DNA of 64,000 nucleotides, taken from JAEUMY01 sp033764435 (GTDB taxonomy: Bacteria; Pseudomonadota; Gammaproteobacteria; Burkholderiales; Usitatibacteraceae). Location of the stretch: assembly GCA_033764435.1 (NCBI GenBank), contig JANRIX010000046.1:72253-136252 (forward strand), written 5' to 3'. The number at the start of each line of letters is the position of its first letter. The stretch's first letter is position 1. Under the pieces are notes generated by a model that ran no database searches, had not been told where the DNA came from, and saw nothing but the letters and a program-made list of their open reading frames with translations. A program made the position numbers and the translations under genes. This document shows positions 11,119-19,989 of the stretch, piece after piece.

Positions 11119-11167
11119 ATCGCCCGCAGGCGGTGAATTGACTCGCACCGCAACGCTTCGCGAGCCC

Positions 11168-13429
11168 CTAGGGCGTGCCCAAGAACAGATACCAGGTGCT
11201 CCGCCCCTTGGGCGCATTGGAGTAACCGAAGTACAGCGGTCCGACAATCGTGTTCATGCCGAGGTAGAGGCCGAACGACTTCTGCCAGCCGGACAGGCGC
11301 TCTTCGGTATAGGGCACACCCATCTTGCCCGCTTCGGCCAGCACACCCGCATAGACACTGGCCCCGACAAGGCTGGATGGCGACAGGATGCGCCGCTGCA
11401 GCGCGAGGCGGGCAAAACGCATGTCGTCGCCGATGAGCTGATCCTTGGCGAATCCTGACAAACGGAACGGCCCACCCAGCGTGAAGGCGTCATAGGCGGG
11501 CAGCAACCCGCGCGTCGTGGAGCCCGCTTCCGCCGTGAGCTGCAGCGAGTAGTCGCCGATGGACCATGCCTTCCACAGCTCCAGCGACGCCCGGGTATAG
11601 GGCGTGTCATCGCGATCAACGCGACGCACATCGCGAATATTCGCATTGAGATAGAGCCCGCGGCTGGGGAAGTAGCGCTCGTCGAGGCTGTCGTATTCGA
11701 ACGCGAGATAGGGACCGCTGGACCCAGCCCGCTCCGCATCGAACAGCACGAGGCCGGTGACGGTATCGGCCTTCAGACTGCGCGCCAGCCAACCCAGTCG
11801 CAATTGGCCGGGCACCCCGAAGTTGTAGCCCAGCTCAACGCCAAGTTGCCGATCCTGAACGTCGAACTCGCTGACCTTCAAGCCATCAACGTACAAGCCG
11901 CGACTGCGCTGCACGAAACTTGCGCCGGGCTTCACATACCACGTCTGGCGCTGATTGAGCGGCTGGTACCACTCGGTTGCGATCACTTCCTGCTCACCCA
12001 GCTGGGCCGCAGTGAGCCATTCTGCACCCAGACTGTTCATCCACGTGCGGTGATAGACCGCGCGCAGGTTATAGAGCGCGTTGTTGTTGAAGTCGGTCGA
12101 GAAGTTGATGCCGAAGCGGAGATAGTCCGGCCCCCACGGCTTCTCGACGGGAATGACCTTCAACACCCGGCGCCCGCCGGTGTTGTCGATGGCATAGTCG
12201 ACCGACTGGAAATCGCCTTCTCCATTCAGCCGAACCAGGCTGCGGTTGAGGCGTGCGGTATCCAGCGGCTCGCCCACGGGAACGTCCACATGCTTCTTCA
12301 CCACTTCCGGGTTCACCCGATCCAGTTTCGCCACCTGCACCTCGTCGATGATCACCGGCGGCGGCTGGCGCGTGCGCAGGTGCGCCATCTGGTAGTTGTA
12401 TTCGCTGGGCGAAAGCGAAAGCGGGGCGAGTTGCCTTGCCATTGCGCGCGCCGCCTTTCGACCCGCCTCGATGGCGTCGGCATGCTTGTTGAAGTCCGCA
12501 GCCGTGACCTTGCCGAGATCCGGCCGGATCAGGAGATCGGTCTTGTTGAGCGATCCCAGCGAGGCTTCGACATTCTGGTTGGTCAGGATGTTGATCATCT
12601 GCACCGCCACCGACAGCACGCCGGCAATCTCGTCGGCCTTCAGGAGCGGCGTGCCCACATCCACCGCAATGACCACATCCGCGCACAGCTTGCGAGCCTC
12701 GTTCACCGGGACGTTGTCGACCAGACCACCATCCACCAGCTTGCGGTCGTCAATCACCACCGGGACCATGAGACCCGGCACCGACATGCTGGCGCGCATC
12801 GCCTGCGACAGGCTGCCCTGCTTCAGCACCACCTTGGCACCGGTCGCGATGTCGGTGGCGATGATCCAGGTCGGCACGGGCAAAGACTGGATGAGCCGCT
12901 GGCCGCGATCCGCAGCGACCAGCTCGTTGATGAAGAACTTGATCTTGTCACCGGCCAATGCGCCGGAGCGAAACGCCGCCGAGCCTGAGCCGACGCCAAT
13001 TTCCAGTCCCGGAAACGTCTGGTCATCCAGCTGCTTCTTGCGCAACTTGACGTCGGCGCGATCCGGCTCGTCGATGAAGATGTCGGTCCAGTCGGTCTGG
13101 CCGACCCGCTCGGTCATGGCGGCGGGTGAACGTCCGGCAGCATAGGCGCCGCCCACCAGCGCGCCCATGCTGGTGCCAACGATGCAATCCACGGGCACGC
13201 GCATCTCCTCCAGCACTTCCAGCACACCGATGTGCGCCGCGCCGCGGGCACCACCGCCGCCCAGCGCAAGCCCGATACGCGGGCGTTTGACCTGGGCACT
13301 TGCAGAAGCAGCCGTTTGCGCCTGTGCGACAGCAAAGCCACTACCAAGCAGCGCCAGAGTAAGCACGCACGCAATCGCTGCGTGACTTGCTCCCCGCCTT
13401 GTGCCTTCCTTCTTCCGCGTACCGTTCAT
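11168..13429 (-). CDS. Patatin-like phospholipase, type Vd autotransporter
   Basis: A 753-residue PlpD-like protein. A signal peptide (to about residue 38, AVAQAQ) precedes the patatin domain with oxyanion loop GGGGARG (57-63), nucleophile elbow GTSMG (Ser87) and the DGG dyad motif (Asp233). After about residue 365 comes a POTRA-like segment (VIIDEVQV onward), then a 16-strand BamA/FhaC-like barrel with repeated aromatic strands (LRLGWLARSL, PYLAFEYDSLDERYFPSRG). The full catalytic dyad suggests an active lipase, either surface exposed or released. ATG 13429 overlaps the stop of the upstream queuosine-precursor transporter gene (ATGA), so the two are translationally coupled. Confidence 0.92.
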   Translation of the reverse strand: MNGTRKKEGTRRGASHAAIACVLTLALLGSGFAVAQAQTAASASAQVKRPRIGLALGGGGARGAAHIGVLEVLEEMRVPVDCIVGTSMGALVGGAYAAGRSPAAMTERVGQTDWTDIFIDEPDRADVKLRKKQLDDQTFPGLEIGVGSGSAAFRSGALAGDKIKFFINELVAADRGQRLIQSLPVPTWIIATDIATGAKVVLKQGSLSQAMRASMSVPGLMVPVVIDDRKLVDGGLVDNVPVNEARKLCADVVIAVDVGTPLLKADEIAGVLSVAVQMINILTNQNVEASLGSLNKTDLLIRPDLGKVTAADFNKHADAIEAGRKAARAMARQLAPLSLSPSEYNYQMAHLRTRQPPPVIIDEVQVAKLDRVNPEVVKKHVDVPVGEPLDTARLNRSLVRLNGEGDFQSVDYAIDNTGGRRVLKVIPVEKPWGPDYLRFGINFSTDFNNNALYNLRAVYHRTWMNSLGAEWLTAAQLGEQEVIATEWYQPLNQRQTWYVKPGASFVQRSRGLYVDGLKVSEFDVQDRQLGVELGYNFGVPGQLRLGWLARSLKADTVTGLVLFDAERAGSSGPYLAFEYDSLDERYFPSRGLYLNANIRDVRRVDRDDTPYTRASLELWKAWSIGDYSLQLTAEAGSTTRGLLPAYDAFTLGGPFRLSGFAKDQLIGDDMRFARLALQRRILSPSSLVGASVYAGVLAEAGKMGVPYTEERLSGWQKSFGLYLGMNTIVGPLYFGYSNAPKGRSTWYLFLGTP
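11633..11644. repeat. GCGAATATTCGC palindrome, copy 6
   Basis: Exact copy in the barrel part of the patatin gene, read as Ala-Asn-Ile-Arg. Confidence 0.97.
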
Positions 13430-14151
13430 GCCTTCAACGAGAACGGCGTGAAGTTGGTGTCACGATCATAGTGATCCTCGTTCTCGGCACGCTTGAGCGC
13501 GGCGACGATGCGATAAGTCACCGGCAGGAACACGATTTCGACCCCAACCTTGGTCACGAACTGCGCCAGCATGACCACGGGCAATTTGTCATCGGGAATG
13601 ATGCCTGTGCCGTAGAACGCCAACGGATAGAACAGGAGCGAGTCGACGCCCTCGCCCGCAATGGTGGACGTGACCGCGCGGCCGCCGAAGTGCCGACCGT
13701 TGGTCCATACCTTCATTTTCGCGAGGACGAACGAGTTGACGAACTCGCCGCAGAAGTACGCGAACATCGAGGCCAGCGCGATGCGCCACGTGGAGCCGAA
13801 CGCCACCTCGTAGGCCGCCTGGTTGTTCCAGAACGGGGCCGGCGGCAGGGCCACCACGATGTACGCCATGATCGATGCGAAGGCGAGTCCCGCGAAGCCG
13901 GCCCAGATGACCCGGCGCGCGCGCTGGTAGCCATACACCTCGGTGAGGATGTCGCCGAAGACATACGAGATGGGAAAGAACAGCACGCCTGCGCCGAACA
14001 CGAGCACATTCCAGTCGGGATTCAGGGCGGCAAGCCACGGCGTCTCGATCTGCGCGATCTTGGCCGGCCCGATCAGGTTCGAGCAGATGAGGATCGTGAC
14101 GAAGGCGGCCATCACGAACTCGTAATACTTGTAGGTGCGGTGGGCGGTCAT
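13426..14151 (-). CDS. yhhQ: Queuosine precursor transporter, YhhQ family
   Basis: A 241-residue inner-membrane protein with about six hydrophobic segments. It belongs to the VUT/YhhQ family, which imports 7-deazaguanine queuosine precursors. Recognisable pieces are FVTILICSNLIGPAK, FFPISYVFGDILTEVYGY and FCGEFVNSFVLAKMK. I take ATG 14151 as the start: the frame is open to 14286, but the extra stretch overlaps the upstream methyltransferase gene and is not conserved. A queF gene at 46953 shows that queuosine metabolism is present, so import would add to synthesis. Confidence 0.9.
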   Translation of the reverse strand: MTAHRTYKYYEFVMAAFVTILICSNLIGPAKIAQIETPWLAALNPDWNVLVFGAGVLFFPISYVFGDILTEVYGYQRARRVIWAGFAGLAFASIMAYIVVALPPAPFWNNQAAYEVAFGSTWRIALASMFAYFCGEFVNSFVLAKMKVWTNGRHFGGRAVTSTIAGEGVDSLLFYPLAFYGTGIIPDDKLPVVMLAQFVTKVGVEIVFLPVTYRIVAALKRAENEDHYDRDTNFTPFSLKA

Positions 14152-14195
14152 TGTTGAAGACGGGTGACGGGTGACGGTGAGATTGTCGCCGACTT

Positions 14196-14207
14196 GCGAA
14201 TATTCGC
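14196..14207. repeat. GCGAATATTCGC palindrome, copy 7 (intergenic)
   Basis: Exact copy between the TrmH-family gene and yhhQ, extended by symmetric flanks to an 18-bp perfect palindrome (CTT before, AAG after). Confidence 0.97.
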
Positions 14208-14227
14208 AAGCGCCGGCAGCAGTCAAT

Positions 14228-15019
14228 CTAGGCGCGATGCCCGTCTGCCATTCGCTGGCGCACCACCTCGAAGAGCGCGATGGCACCTGCTGCCGCGGCG
14301 TTCAGCGATTCAAAACCGCCCGGCATAGGCAGCTTCACGCGAATATTCGCAGCGTTCATCAGGGCGTCCGTCAGACCGGCGCCTTCGTTGCCGATCATCA
14401 GCGCAACCGGTCCGGACAGATCCTGCTGATGGAGCGATGCCTGCGCCGCCGGCGTGAGCGCGAGGCTGGCACCACGGTAGTCGCGCACGAACGCGGCAAG
14501 ATCCGCGCCTTCCACGATGTTCAGGTTGAAGTGGGCACCCTGCCCGGCGCGCAGCACCTTGGGCGCCCAGGCGAAAGCGCAACTGGGCGAGAGCAACACA
14601 TCCGTGGCGCCGGCCGCGGCGGCCGAGCGCAGCAGCGAGCCGACATTGCCCGGGTCCTGGATGTCCTCCAGCAACAGGCAGAACGTCGCCTTGGGCGACA
14701 CGGCCCGCGGCGCCGGCGGCTGAATGAGGGCGAGGATGCCGGCGGGCGAGTCGACGGTCGAAGCGTCCTGAAAGAGCGCGTCGCTGAAGACCGCATGATG
14801 CGCGGCATCGGTGCGCATGAGCGCGGCGATTTCCGCCCGCCCCATGCCGGACTCGCTGGCGACCAGCGTGTCGGGCGCGCCATGGCGCGCGAGGTAGGCT
14901 GCGACCAGATGCGCGCCTTCAATCAGCGCAAGACCGGACTTCCTGCGCTCGCGCGAGGAATGCGACAAGCCCTTGACCCGCTTGGCCAGCGCGTTGTCGC
15001 GAGAGGTGATGACTTTCAT
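14228..15019 (-). CDS. TrmH/SpoU-family RNA 2'-O-methyltransferase
   Basis: A 263-residue SPOUT methyltransferase that methylates ribose 2'-OH in tRNA or rRNA using SAM. An N-terminal substrate-binding domain (KSGLALIEGAHLV) is followed by the three SpoU motifs: QDPGNVGSLLRSA, LMIGNEGAGL and LPMPGGFESLNAAAAGAIALFE. These form the knotted SAM site. It resembles RlmB and TsnR paralogues, and the exact target base cannot be assigned from sequence. It lies downstream of the lipoprotein hydrolase in the long minus-strand run. The 12-bp palindrome encodes ANIR just before motif 3. Confidence 0.9.
   Translation of the reverse strand: MKVITSRDNALAKRVKGLSHSSRERRKSGLALIEGAHLVAAYLARHGAPDTLVASESGMGRAEIAALMRTDAAHHAVFSDALFQDASTVDSPAGILALIQPPAPRAVSPKATFCLLLEDIQDPGNVGSLLRSAAAAGATDVLLSPSCAFAWAPKVLRAGQGAHFNLNIVEGADLAAFVRDYRGASLALTPAAQASLHQQDLSGPVALMIGNEGAGLTDALMNAANIRVKLPMPGGFESLNAAAAGAIALFEVVRQRMADGHRA
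14339..14350. repeat. GCGAATATTCGC palindrome, copy 8
   Basis: Exact copy in the TrmH-family gene, read as Ala-Asn-Ile-Arg. Confidence 0.97.
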
Positions 15020-15044
15020 GGCGCGAGCATATCAGGCAGGCGCC

Positions 15045-15080
15045 GGCACTGGCACTGGCACGGGCACTGGCAGTGGCAAG
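15045..15080. repeat. Six-unit GGCACT hexamer array
   Basis: Six consecutive hexamers: GGCACT, GGCACT, GGCACG, GGCACT, GGCAGT, GGCAAG. They fill nearly half of the 81-base gap between the hydrolase stop and the TrmH-family start. The units degenerate towards one end. Confidence 0.85.
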
Positions 15081-15100
15081 AGCCGGACGAACCCGCCGAC

Positions 15101-15856
15101 TCAGCGCGGGCGCGTTTGGGCGAGGATGAACGCCACCATCGCGTCCTCGAACTCGGCCTGTCGTCCGGCGTCGGGCGGGCCGCACAGCACTGCGCAAAAG
15201 AGGTCACTTGGCGACTCCGCCTCGCAGTGATTCGCACCGGCCACGGTCACGTCCACCTCTGGCCGGAGGGTCGTGCGAATGGGCTCGAAGCTCATGCCGC
15301 GCGCGTTGCAGCCGGCTGTCGGCGCGGCGATCAGCGCGACCGGCACCAGTAATGGCTGCACCGCCCGCCTGGGCGCGACCGGATCAATCAGCATCACGCC
15401 TGCCAGCCGTTGCGCCAGCGATGCATCCAGGCGCGCCGCAACTTCAAGCGCAATGCCGCTGCCGCGGCTGAAGCCACCGATGAAGAGCGGCGTGGCATCT
15501 GGCGACGACGACACGGCCGATGCGACCCAGGCGTCGACCAGCGCCACATCGCGCTCACGCGCGCCATACGTGAGCGGCGAGGGGAGGTCCGGCAATACCA
15601 CGACATACCCCTCGCGCGCCAGACGCTGCGCCAATGACGCATGCCGGGCCGGACCGCGCAGGAAGCCGTGCACGAAGACCAGCACGCCGCGTGGCGACCG
15701 CGCTGTTGGCGTGTAGCGAACCGCCTCGGTCGGGCCTGCTGCGGTTGAAATCCGGGCATGGGCGGAGACGACATCCGGCCCACTCGCCGGCACGGCCGCG
15801 CAACCGGCCACCAGCAGCGCGCCGCACGGAATCAGCAGACGAAACCAGTTGTTCAT
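15101..15856 (-). CDS. Alpha/beta-hydrolase lipoprotein
   Basis: A 251-residue predicted lipoprotein. A lipobox LVAGC places the acylated Cys at residue 19. The alpha/beta-hydrolase core has an oxyanion segment VFVHGFLRGPAR, nucleophile elbow GFSRG, an acid candidate in LIDPVAP and a late GANHCE that could supply the catalytic histidine. It resembles dienelactone-hydrolase-like and chlorophyllase-like esterases, and the substrate is unknown. ATG 15856 starts the signal peptide. The frame is open much further upstream, but that part overlaps rnhB. It lies 10 bases after the rnhB stop. Confidence 0.82.
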   Translation of the reverse strand: MNNWFRLLIPCGALLVAGCAAVPASGPDVVSAHARISTAAGPTEAVRYTPTARSPRGVLVFVHGFLRGPARHASLAQRLAREGYVVVLPDLPSPLTYGARERDVALVDAWVASAVSSSPDATPLFIGGFSRGSGIALEVAARLDASLAQRLAGVMLIDPVAPRRAVQPLLVPVALIAAPTAGCNARGMSFEPIRTTLRPEVDVTVAGANHCEAESPSDLFCAVLCGPPDAGRQAEFEDAMVAFILAQTRPR

Positions 15857-15866
15857 GCGCGGCCGA

Positions 15867-16499
15867 TCAGAACGACAGCTTCTGCTGCGCCAGCGCCGCG
15901 CGAACCGGCGCAAAGCTGGTGCGATGAATGGGGCATGGTCCGTGCTCTCGCAAGGCGGCGAGATGCTCCGCGGTGCCATAGCCTTTGTGTCTTGCGAAGC
16001 CATACGCTGGATAGCGCACATCCCAGTCGAGCATTTCTGCGTCGCGCGCCACCTTGGCAAGGATGGATGCGGCGGAGATGGCGGGCACCAGCCGGTCACC
16101 CTCGACCAGCGCGCGCGCCGGACACGCCACCGCCGGCACATGCAGACCATCGACGCAAATCTCGCTGGCCGGCACCGCGAGCGCATCCACCGCGCGTTTC
16201 ATGGCGAGCAGGCTGGCTTGGAGGATGTTGAGGCGATCGATCTCCTCGACGGTCGCGAAGGCGATCGCCCAGGCTTGCGAATATTCGCGTATGGACTGCG
16301 CGAGCGCCTCGCGGCGACGGGCGGTGAGCTGCTTGGAATCGGCCAGCCCCGCGATGGGCCGGGCCGGATCGAGGATGACGGCGGCGGCAAAGACGGCGCC
16401 CGCCAGCGGCCCCCGCCCCGCCTCGTCAACGCCGGCCAGGCCGTCGACAGCGACGGGCGGCGTATGGTTCGGTCGGCTACGCGCGCGCGGCGTTGTCAT
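15867..16499 (-). CDS. rnhB: Ribonuclease HII
   Basis: It cleaves the RNA strand of RNA-DNA hybrids and initiates removal of misincorporated ribonucleotides. The product is 210 residues, normal for the family. The catalytic motif DEAGRG begins at Asp25-Glu26, the second Asp is in EICVDGLHVP, and the late acidic residue is in AKVARDAEM. ATG 16499 overlaps the end of lpxB by 23 bases, and the longer upstream reading only covers lpxB. The lpxB-rnhB pairing is conserved in many proteobacteria. The palindrome encodes Glu-Tyr-Ser in SIREYSQ. Confidence 0.95.
   Translation of the reverse strand: MTTPRARSRPNHTPPVAVDGLAGVDEAGRGPLAGAVFAAAVILDPARPIAGLADSKQLTARRREALAQSIREYSQAWAIAFATVEEIDRLNILQASLLAMKRAVDALAVPASEICVDGLHVPAVACPARALVEGDRLVPAISAASILAKVARDAEMLDWDVRYPAYGFARHKGYGTAEHLAALREHGPCPIHRTSFAPVRAALAQQKLSF
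16277..16288. repeat. GCGAATATTCGC palindrome, copy 9
   Basis: Exact copy in rnhB, read as Glu-Tyr-Ser. Confidence 0.97.
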
Positions 16500-17700
16500 G
16501 CCGCGGACCACCCCGGAAGACCGCCGGGTCGCCGGACGCGCCGGCATCGGCAGAGAGCGCCCGCCCCGGCCCGAGCCATTGGGCGAACACATCACGCAGC
16601 CGCGCCGGATTGTCCTGCCTCAGGCTCGCGTGCAGGTCATCGAACACCTCGATCATGGCCTCTCGGGCGCGTGCGTGCTGCCAGAGATTGGAGATGGCCT
16701 GCTCGAGATTTTCCGGCGTGGCGTCGTCCTGAAGGATTTCCGGGACGATGAACTGGGTCGAAAGGATGTTGGGCAGGCCGACATAAGGCAGCAGTGCCTT
16801 CTTCTTCATCATGCGCCAGGTCACTGCCGACATGCGATAGGTGATCACATGCGGACAGCGCAATAGCGCGGCCTCAAGCGTAGCGGTGCCGCTGGCCACC
16901 AGTGCAACGTCGGCCGCGGCCAGCGCGAGTTGCGAGTGACCGAACAGGATCTGGATGGGGAGATCACGGGCGCCGCGCACGTAGCGCGCCTCATCGAAAA
17001 ACGCGCGGGTCTCGCGGGTCGCCAGCGGGACGAGGAAGCGCGCGTCGGGATAACGCCGGGCGAGACGCTTGATGGTGTCGATGAAAAGATCGGTGTGATA
17101 GTCGAGCTCGGTCTGCCGGCTGCCCGGCAGCAGTGCAAAGTAGAGGCCGTCCTGCTTCAGCTTGAGCTGCTCGCGTGCCTCGGCACGCTGCGACTTCATC
17201 GGCACCGCATCAGCGATTGGATGACCCACATAGCTCACCGGAATGCCCGCCTTCTCGTAGATGCCTGCCTCGAACGGGAAGATGGTGAGCATGCGCGTGA
17301 CCGCGGCCTTGATGCCGTGGATGCGCTCGGGACGCCAGGCCCAGAGCGACGGACTCACATAGTGAATGGTGGGAATGCCCGCCGCCTTCAGTGACCGTTC
17401 CAGCGCGAGATTGAAATCCGGTGCATCAATGCCGATGAAGAGTGCAGGCCGCTCGGCCAGCATGCGCGCTTTCAGCCCGCGACGGATGCCGATCAGTTCA
17501 CGCAGATTCTTGAGCACCTCGACGTAGCCGCGTACAGCCAGTTTTTCCATCGGATACCAGGAGGTGGCGCCGGCGGCCTGCATGCGCGGGCCGGCAATGC
17601 CGACGAACTCCGCATCCGGCCAGCGCGCCTTCAGCGCATCAATGAGTCCACGACCGAGGAGATCGCCGGAAGCTTCCCCGGCGACGATGCCGATCTTCAT
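16477..17700 (-). CDS. lpxB: Lipid-A-disaccharide synthase
   Basis: A GT19 glycosyltransferase that joins UDP-2,3-diacylglucosamine and lipid X to make the lipid A disaccharide at the inner membrane. The 407 residues start with the typical KIGIVAGEASGDLLG. Later signatures include HYVSPSLWAWRPERI and LPGSRQTEL, and VASGTATLEAAL marks the nucleotide-binding domain. The C-terminal tail (after about 380, rich in Gly, Ala and Arg) is slightly longer than usual. ATG 17700 overlaps the lpxA stop by four bases (ATGA). Confidence 0.97.
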   Translation of the reverse strand: MKIGIVAGEASGDLLGRGLIDALKARWPDAEFVGIAGPRMQAAGATSWYPMEKLAVRGYVEVLKNLRELIGIRRGLKARMLAERPALFIGIDAPDFNLALERSLKAAGIPTIHYVSPSLWAWRPERIHGIKAAVTRMLTIFPFEAGIYEKAGIPVSYVGHPIADAVPMKSQRAEAREQLKLKQDGLYFALLPGSRQTELDYHTDLFIDTIKRLARRYPDARFLVPLATRETRAFFDEARYVRGARDLPIQILFGHSQLALAAADVALVASGTATLEAALLRCPHVITYRMSAVTWRMMKKKALLPYVGLPNILSTQFIVPEILQDDATPENLEQAISNLWQHARAREAMIEVFDDLHASLRQDNPARLRDVFAQWLGPGRALSADAGASGDPAVFRGGPRHDNAARA

Positions 17701-18476
17701 CGCACGATGCCGCGGGTGGAGGTGTCGAGAAAGTCAGCCAACGCGGCCACCTCGGCGGAGTTTGGCGCTTCCTCGCGCAGCGCTGCCTTGGCCTCGGCAA
17801 AACTCAGGCCGGACTTGTAGAGCGTCTTGTACGCGCGCTTCAGTGCCGCGATGCCCTCCGGCGTGAAGCCGCGGCGCTTCAGGCCCTCGCTGTTGATGCC
17901 GTACGGGGACAGCGGATTGCCGCCCACCATGACGTACGTCGGAATGTCCTGCAGCACGACACTGGAGACGCCCGTCATCACATGCGCGCCGATGCGCACG
18001 AACTGGTGCACGCCGGTGAAGCCACCCAGCGTGGCCCAGTCACCGATGTGCACGTGACCGGCGAGCTGGGTCGAGTTGGCGATGGTGGTGCGATTGCCCA
18101 CGACGCAGTCATGCGCGATGTGGACGTAGGCCATGATCCAGTTGTCGTCGCCCACGGTGGTGACGCCGGTGTCCTGGATGGTGCCGCGATTGATGGAGAC
18201 ATATTCGCGGATAGTGTTGCGGTTCCCGATCACCAGGCGCGTGGGCTCGCCCTTGTACTTCTTGTCCTGATTGGCCTCGCCGATGGACGTGAAGTGGAAA
18301 ATGCGATTGTCCTCGCCGATCACGGTGTGACCGGTGATGACGTTGTGCGCGCCGATGGTGGTGTTGGCGCCGATCTCGACATGCTCGTCGATCACCGAGT
18401 ACGGACCCACGCTCACGCCGTCCGCCAGCCGGGCTGACGGATGCACGATGGCGGTGGGATGGATCACCGTGCCCAT
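17697..18476 (-). CDS. lpxA: UDP-N-acetylglucosamine O-acyltransferase
   Basis: The first lipid A enzyme, moving a 3-hydroxyacyl group from ACP to UDP-GlcNAc. It is 259 residues, normal length. Left-handed beta-helix hexapeptides run from HPTAIVHPSA onward, and the catalytic histidine lies in the HIAHDCVVG segment. The C-terminal helices follow LKRRGF. ATG 18476 overlaps the fabZ TGA by one base (ATGA arrangement). The lpxD-fabZ-lpxA-lpxB order is the classic proteobacterial cluster. Confidence 0.97.
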   Translation of the reverse strand: MGTVIHPTAIVHPSARLADGVSVGPYSVIDEHVEIGANTTIGAHNVITGHTVIGEDNRIFHFTSIGEANQDKKYKGEPTRLVIGNRNTIREYVSINRGTIQDTGVTTVGDDNWIMAYVHIAHDCVVGNRTTIANSTQLAGHVHIGDWATLGGFTGVHQFVRIGAHVMTGVSSVVLQDIPTYVMVGGNPLSPYGINSEGLKRRGFTPEGIAALKRAYKTLYKSGLSFAEAKAALREEAPNSAEVAALADFLDTSTRGIVR

Positions 18477-18946
18477 CAGACCTGACCTTCCGGCTTGTTG
18501 TCGAGGCGGCGCTGGGTGCACATGAGTTCGGCTTCGGACACCACATGTCCGTCGACCTTGGCGACACCGCCGTACTTGAAGAGTCCGCGCTTGGAACCCA
18601 GCAGCGCGACTTCAAGGCGCAACTGATCCCCAGGCACCACCGGCTTCTTGAAGCGCGCGCCGTCAATGCCCACGAAGTAGTACACGGAGTTGCCGTCATT
18701 CTCCTGGCCGCTGGATTTCAGCGAGAGGAAGCAGGCCGCCTGGGCCATGGCCTCGATAATGAGCACGCCGGGCATCACGGCATAGTGCGGAAAGTGGCCC
18801 TGGAAGAACGGCTCGTTGATCGTGACGTTCTTGATCGCGGCGATGCGCTGGTTGGCCTCGAACTCGACGACGCGATCCAGCAGCAGCAGTGGATAGCGAT
18901 GCGGCAGATAGCGCTTGATTTCCTCGATGTCGATGTTGACGTTCAA
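18476..18946 (-). CDS. fabZ: 3-hydroxyacyl-ACP dehydratase FabZ
   Basis: It dehydrates 3-hydroxyacyl-ACP in fatty acid synthesis and competes with LpxA and LpxD for substrate. It is a 156-residue hotdog-fold protein with His51 in FFQGHFP and Glu65 in MPGVLIIEAMAQ. The start codon is TTG at 18946, overlapping the lpxD stop (TTGA), behind an AAGGAGACAAG ribosome site. No in-frame ATG exists before the conserved LPHRYP. A TTG start in this overlap may keep FabZ output low relative to LpxD. Confidence 0.96.
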   Translation of the reverse strand: MNVNIDIEEIKRYLPHRYPLLLLDRVVEFEANQRIAAIKNVTINEPFFQGHFPHYAVMPGVLIIEAMAQAACFLSLKSSGQENDGNSVYYFVGIDGARFKKPVVPGDQLRLEVALLGSKRGLFKYGGVAKVDGHVVSEAELMCTQRRLDNKPEGQV

Positions 18947-19965
18947 GACTTGTCTCCTTGATGAATCTTTTTCACGGCGGCCGCGACATCGCCCAGGCGG
19001 CGCAACTGGCTGGCATTCTTCAGCCAGTCCTCGTGCTTCATGAAGGGCATGACCGAGGTGTAGGTGCCAGGCTCGGTGATGGATTTGGTGATGAGGGTCA
19101 TGGCCGAGATGGTGCAGCGATCCGCCACCTCGAGATGGCCGAGGATGATGGCGCCGCCGCCGACCATGCAGTGGCTACCGATCTTCGCACTGCCGGCCAC
19201 GCCGACACAGCCCGCCATCGCGGTGTGATCGCCGATGACCACGTTGTGACCGATCTGGATCTGGTTGTCGAGCTTCACGCCATTACCGATCACGGTGTCA
19301 TCGAGCGCGCCACGATCGATGGTGGTGTTGGCGCCGATCTCGACGTCGTCGCCGACCAGTACGCGACCGGTCTGCGGGATCTTGACCCAGCCGCCGTCAG
19401 GGCCGGCAAAGTCGGGGGCAAAGCCGAAACCATCCGCGCCGATCACCACACCGCTGTGGACGATGCAGCGCGCACCAATCCTGCAGCCTGCATACACGGT
19501 CACGCGCGCGGCGAGCCGCGTGCCGACGCCGATCTCGACGCCCTCGCCGATGTGGCAGCCCGGGCCAATTCGAACACCATCATGGATGATCGCGCCTGCG
19601 CCGATGGACACAAACTCCGCCACGCTCGCGGCCGCGGACACTTTCGCGCCCTCGTGCAACACGACGGAAGAATGAATGCCCGGCGAATATTCGCGTGGTG
19701 GCGCAAAGCGCTGGGCCACGCGCGCGAAGTAGGCGTAGGGATTCTTGACGACGATGCGCGGACGGGTGGTCGCATCGCGATCCGCCGGGGACAGGATGAC
19801 CGCACCGGCCTGGCTGTCGGCGAGACGCGCGCGGTACTTGGGATTGGCGAGGAAGGTGATCTGGGCGGGTGTCGCCGATTCCATCGCGCCGACGGACTGC
19901 AGCTCCACGCCGTTGTCGTCGAGCAACTCGCCGCCCAGCTCTCGCACCAGGTCAGCGAGCTTCAT
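18943..19965 (-). CDS. lpxD: UDP-3-O-acylglucosamine N-acyltransferase
   Basis: It adds the N-linked 3-hydroxyacyl chain to UDP-3-O-acyl-glucosamine, the third step of lipid A synthesis. The 340 residues comprise an N-terminal uridine-binding domain (VGAMESATPAQITFLANPKY), about ten beta-helix coils of hexapeptides, and the catalytic His region QIGHNVVIGDH. The palindrome encodes Glu-Tyr-Ser in PPREYSPGIH, at the junction between the N-terminal domain and the helix. It lies 24 bases after the skp stop. Confidence 0.97.
   Translation of the reverse strand: MKLADLVRELGGELLDDNGVELQSVGAMESATPAQITFLANPKYRARLADSQAGAVILSPADRDATTRPRIVVKNPYAYFARVAQRFAPPREYSPGIHSSVVLHEGAKVSAAASVAEFVSIGAGAIIHDGVRIGPGCHIGEGVEIGVGTRLAARVTVYAGCRIGARCIVHSGVVIGADGFGFAPDFAGPDGGWVKIPQTGRVLVGDDVEIGANTTIDRGALDDTVIGNGVKLDNQIQIGHNVVIGDHTAMAGCVGVAGSAKIGSHCMVGGGAIILGHLEVADRCTISAMTLITKSITEPGTYTSVMPFMKHEDWLKNASQLRRLGDVAAAVKKIHQGDKS
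19683..19694. repeat. GCGAATATTCGC palindrome, copy 10
   Basis: Exact copy in lpxD, read as Glu-Tyr-Ser at the junction of the two domains. Confidence 0.97.
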
Positions 19966-19989
19966 GACAGTGTGCGCTCCGGACGCGAC

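Noticed and set aside
15101..16186. Longer start for the lipoprotein hydrolase gene
   Set aside because: The extra residues overlap rnhB and precede the signal peptide with a basic low-complexity stretch.
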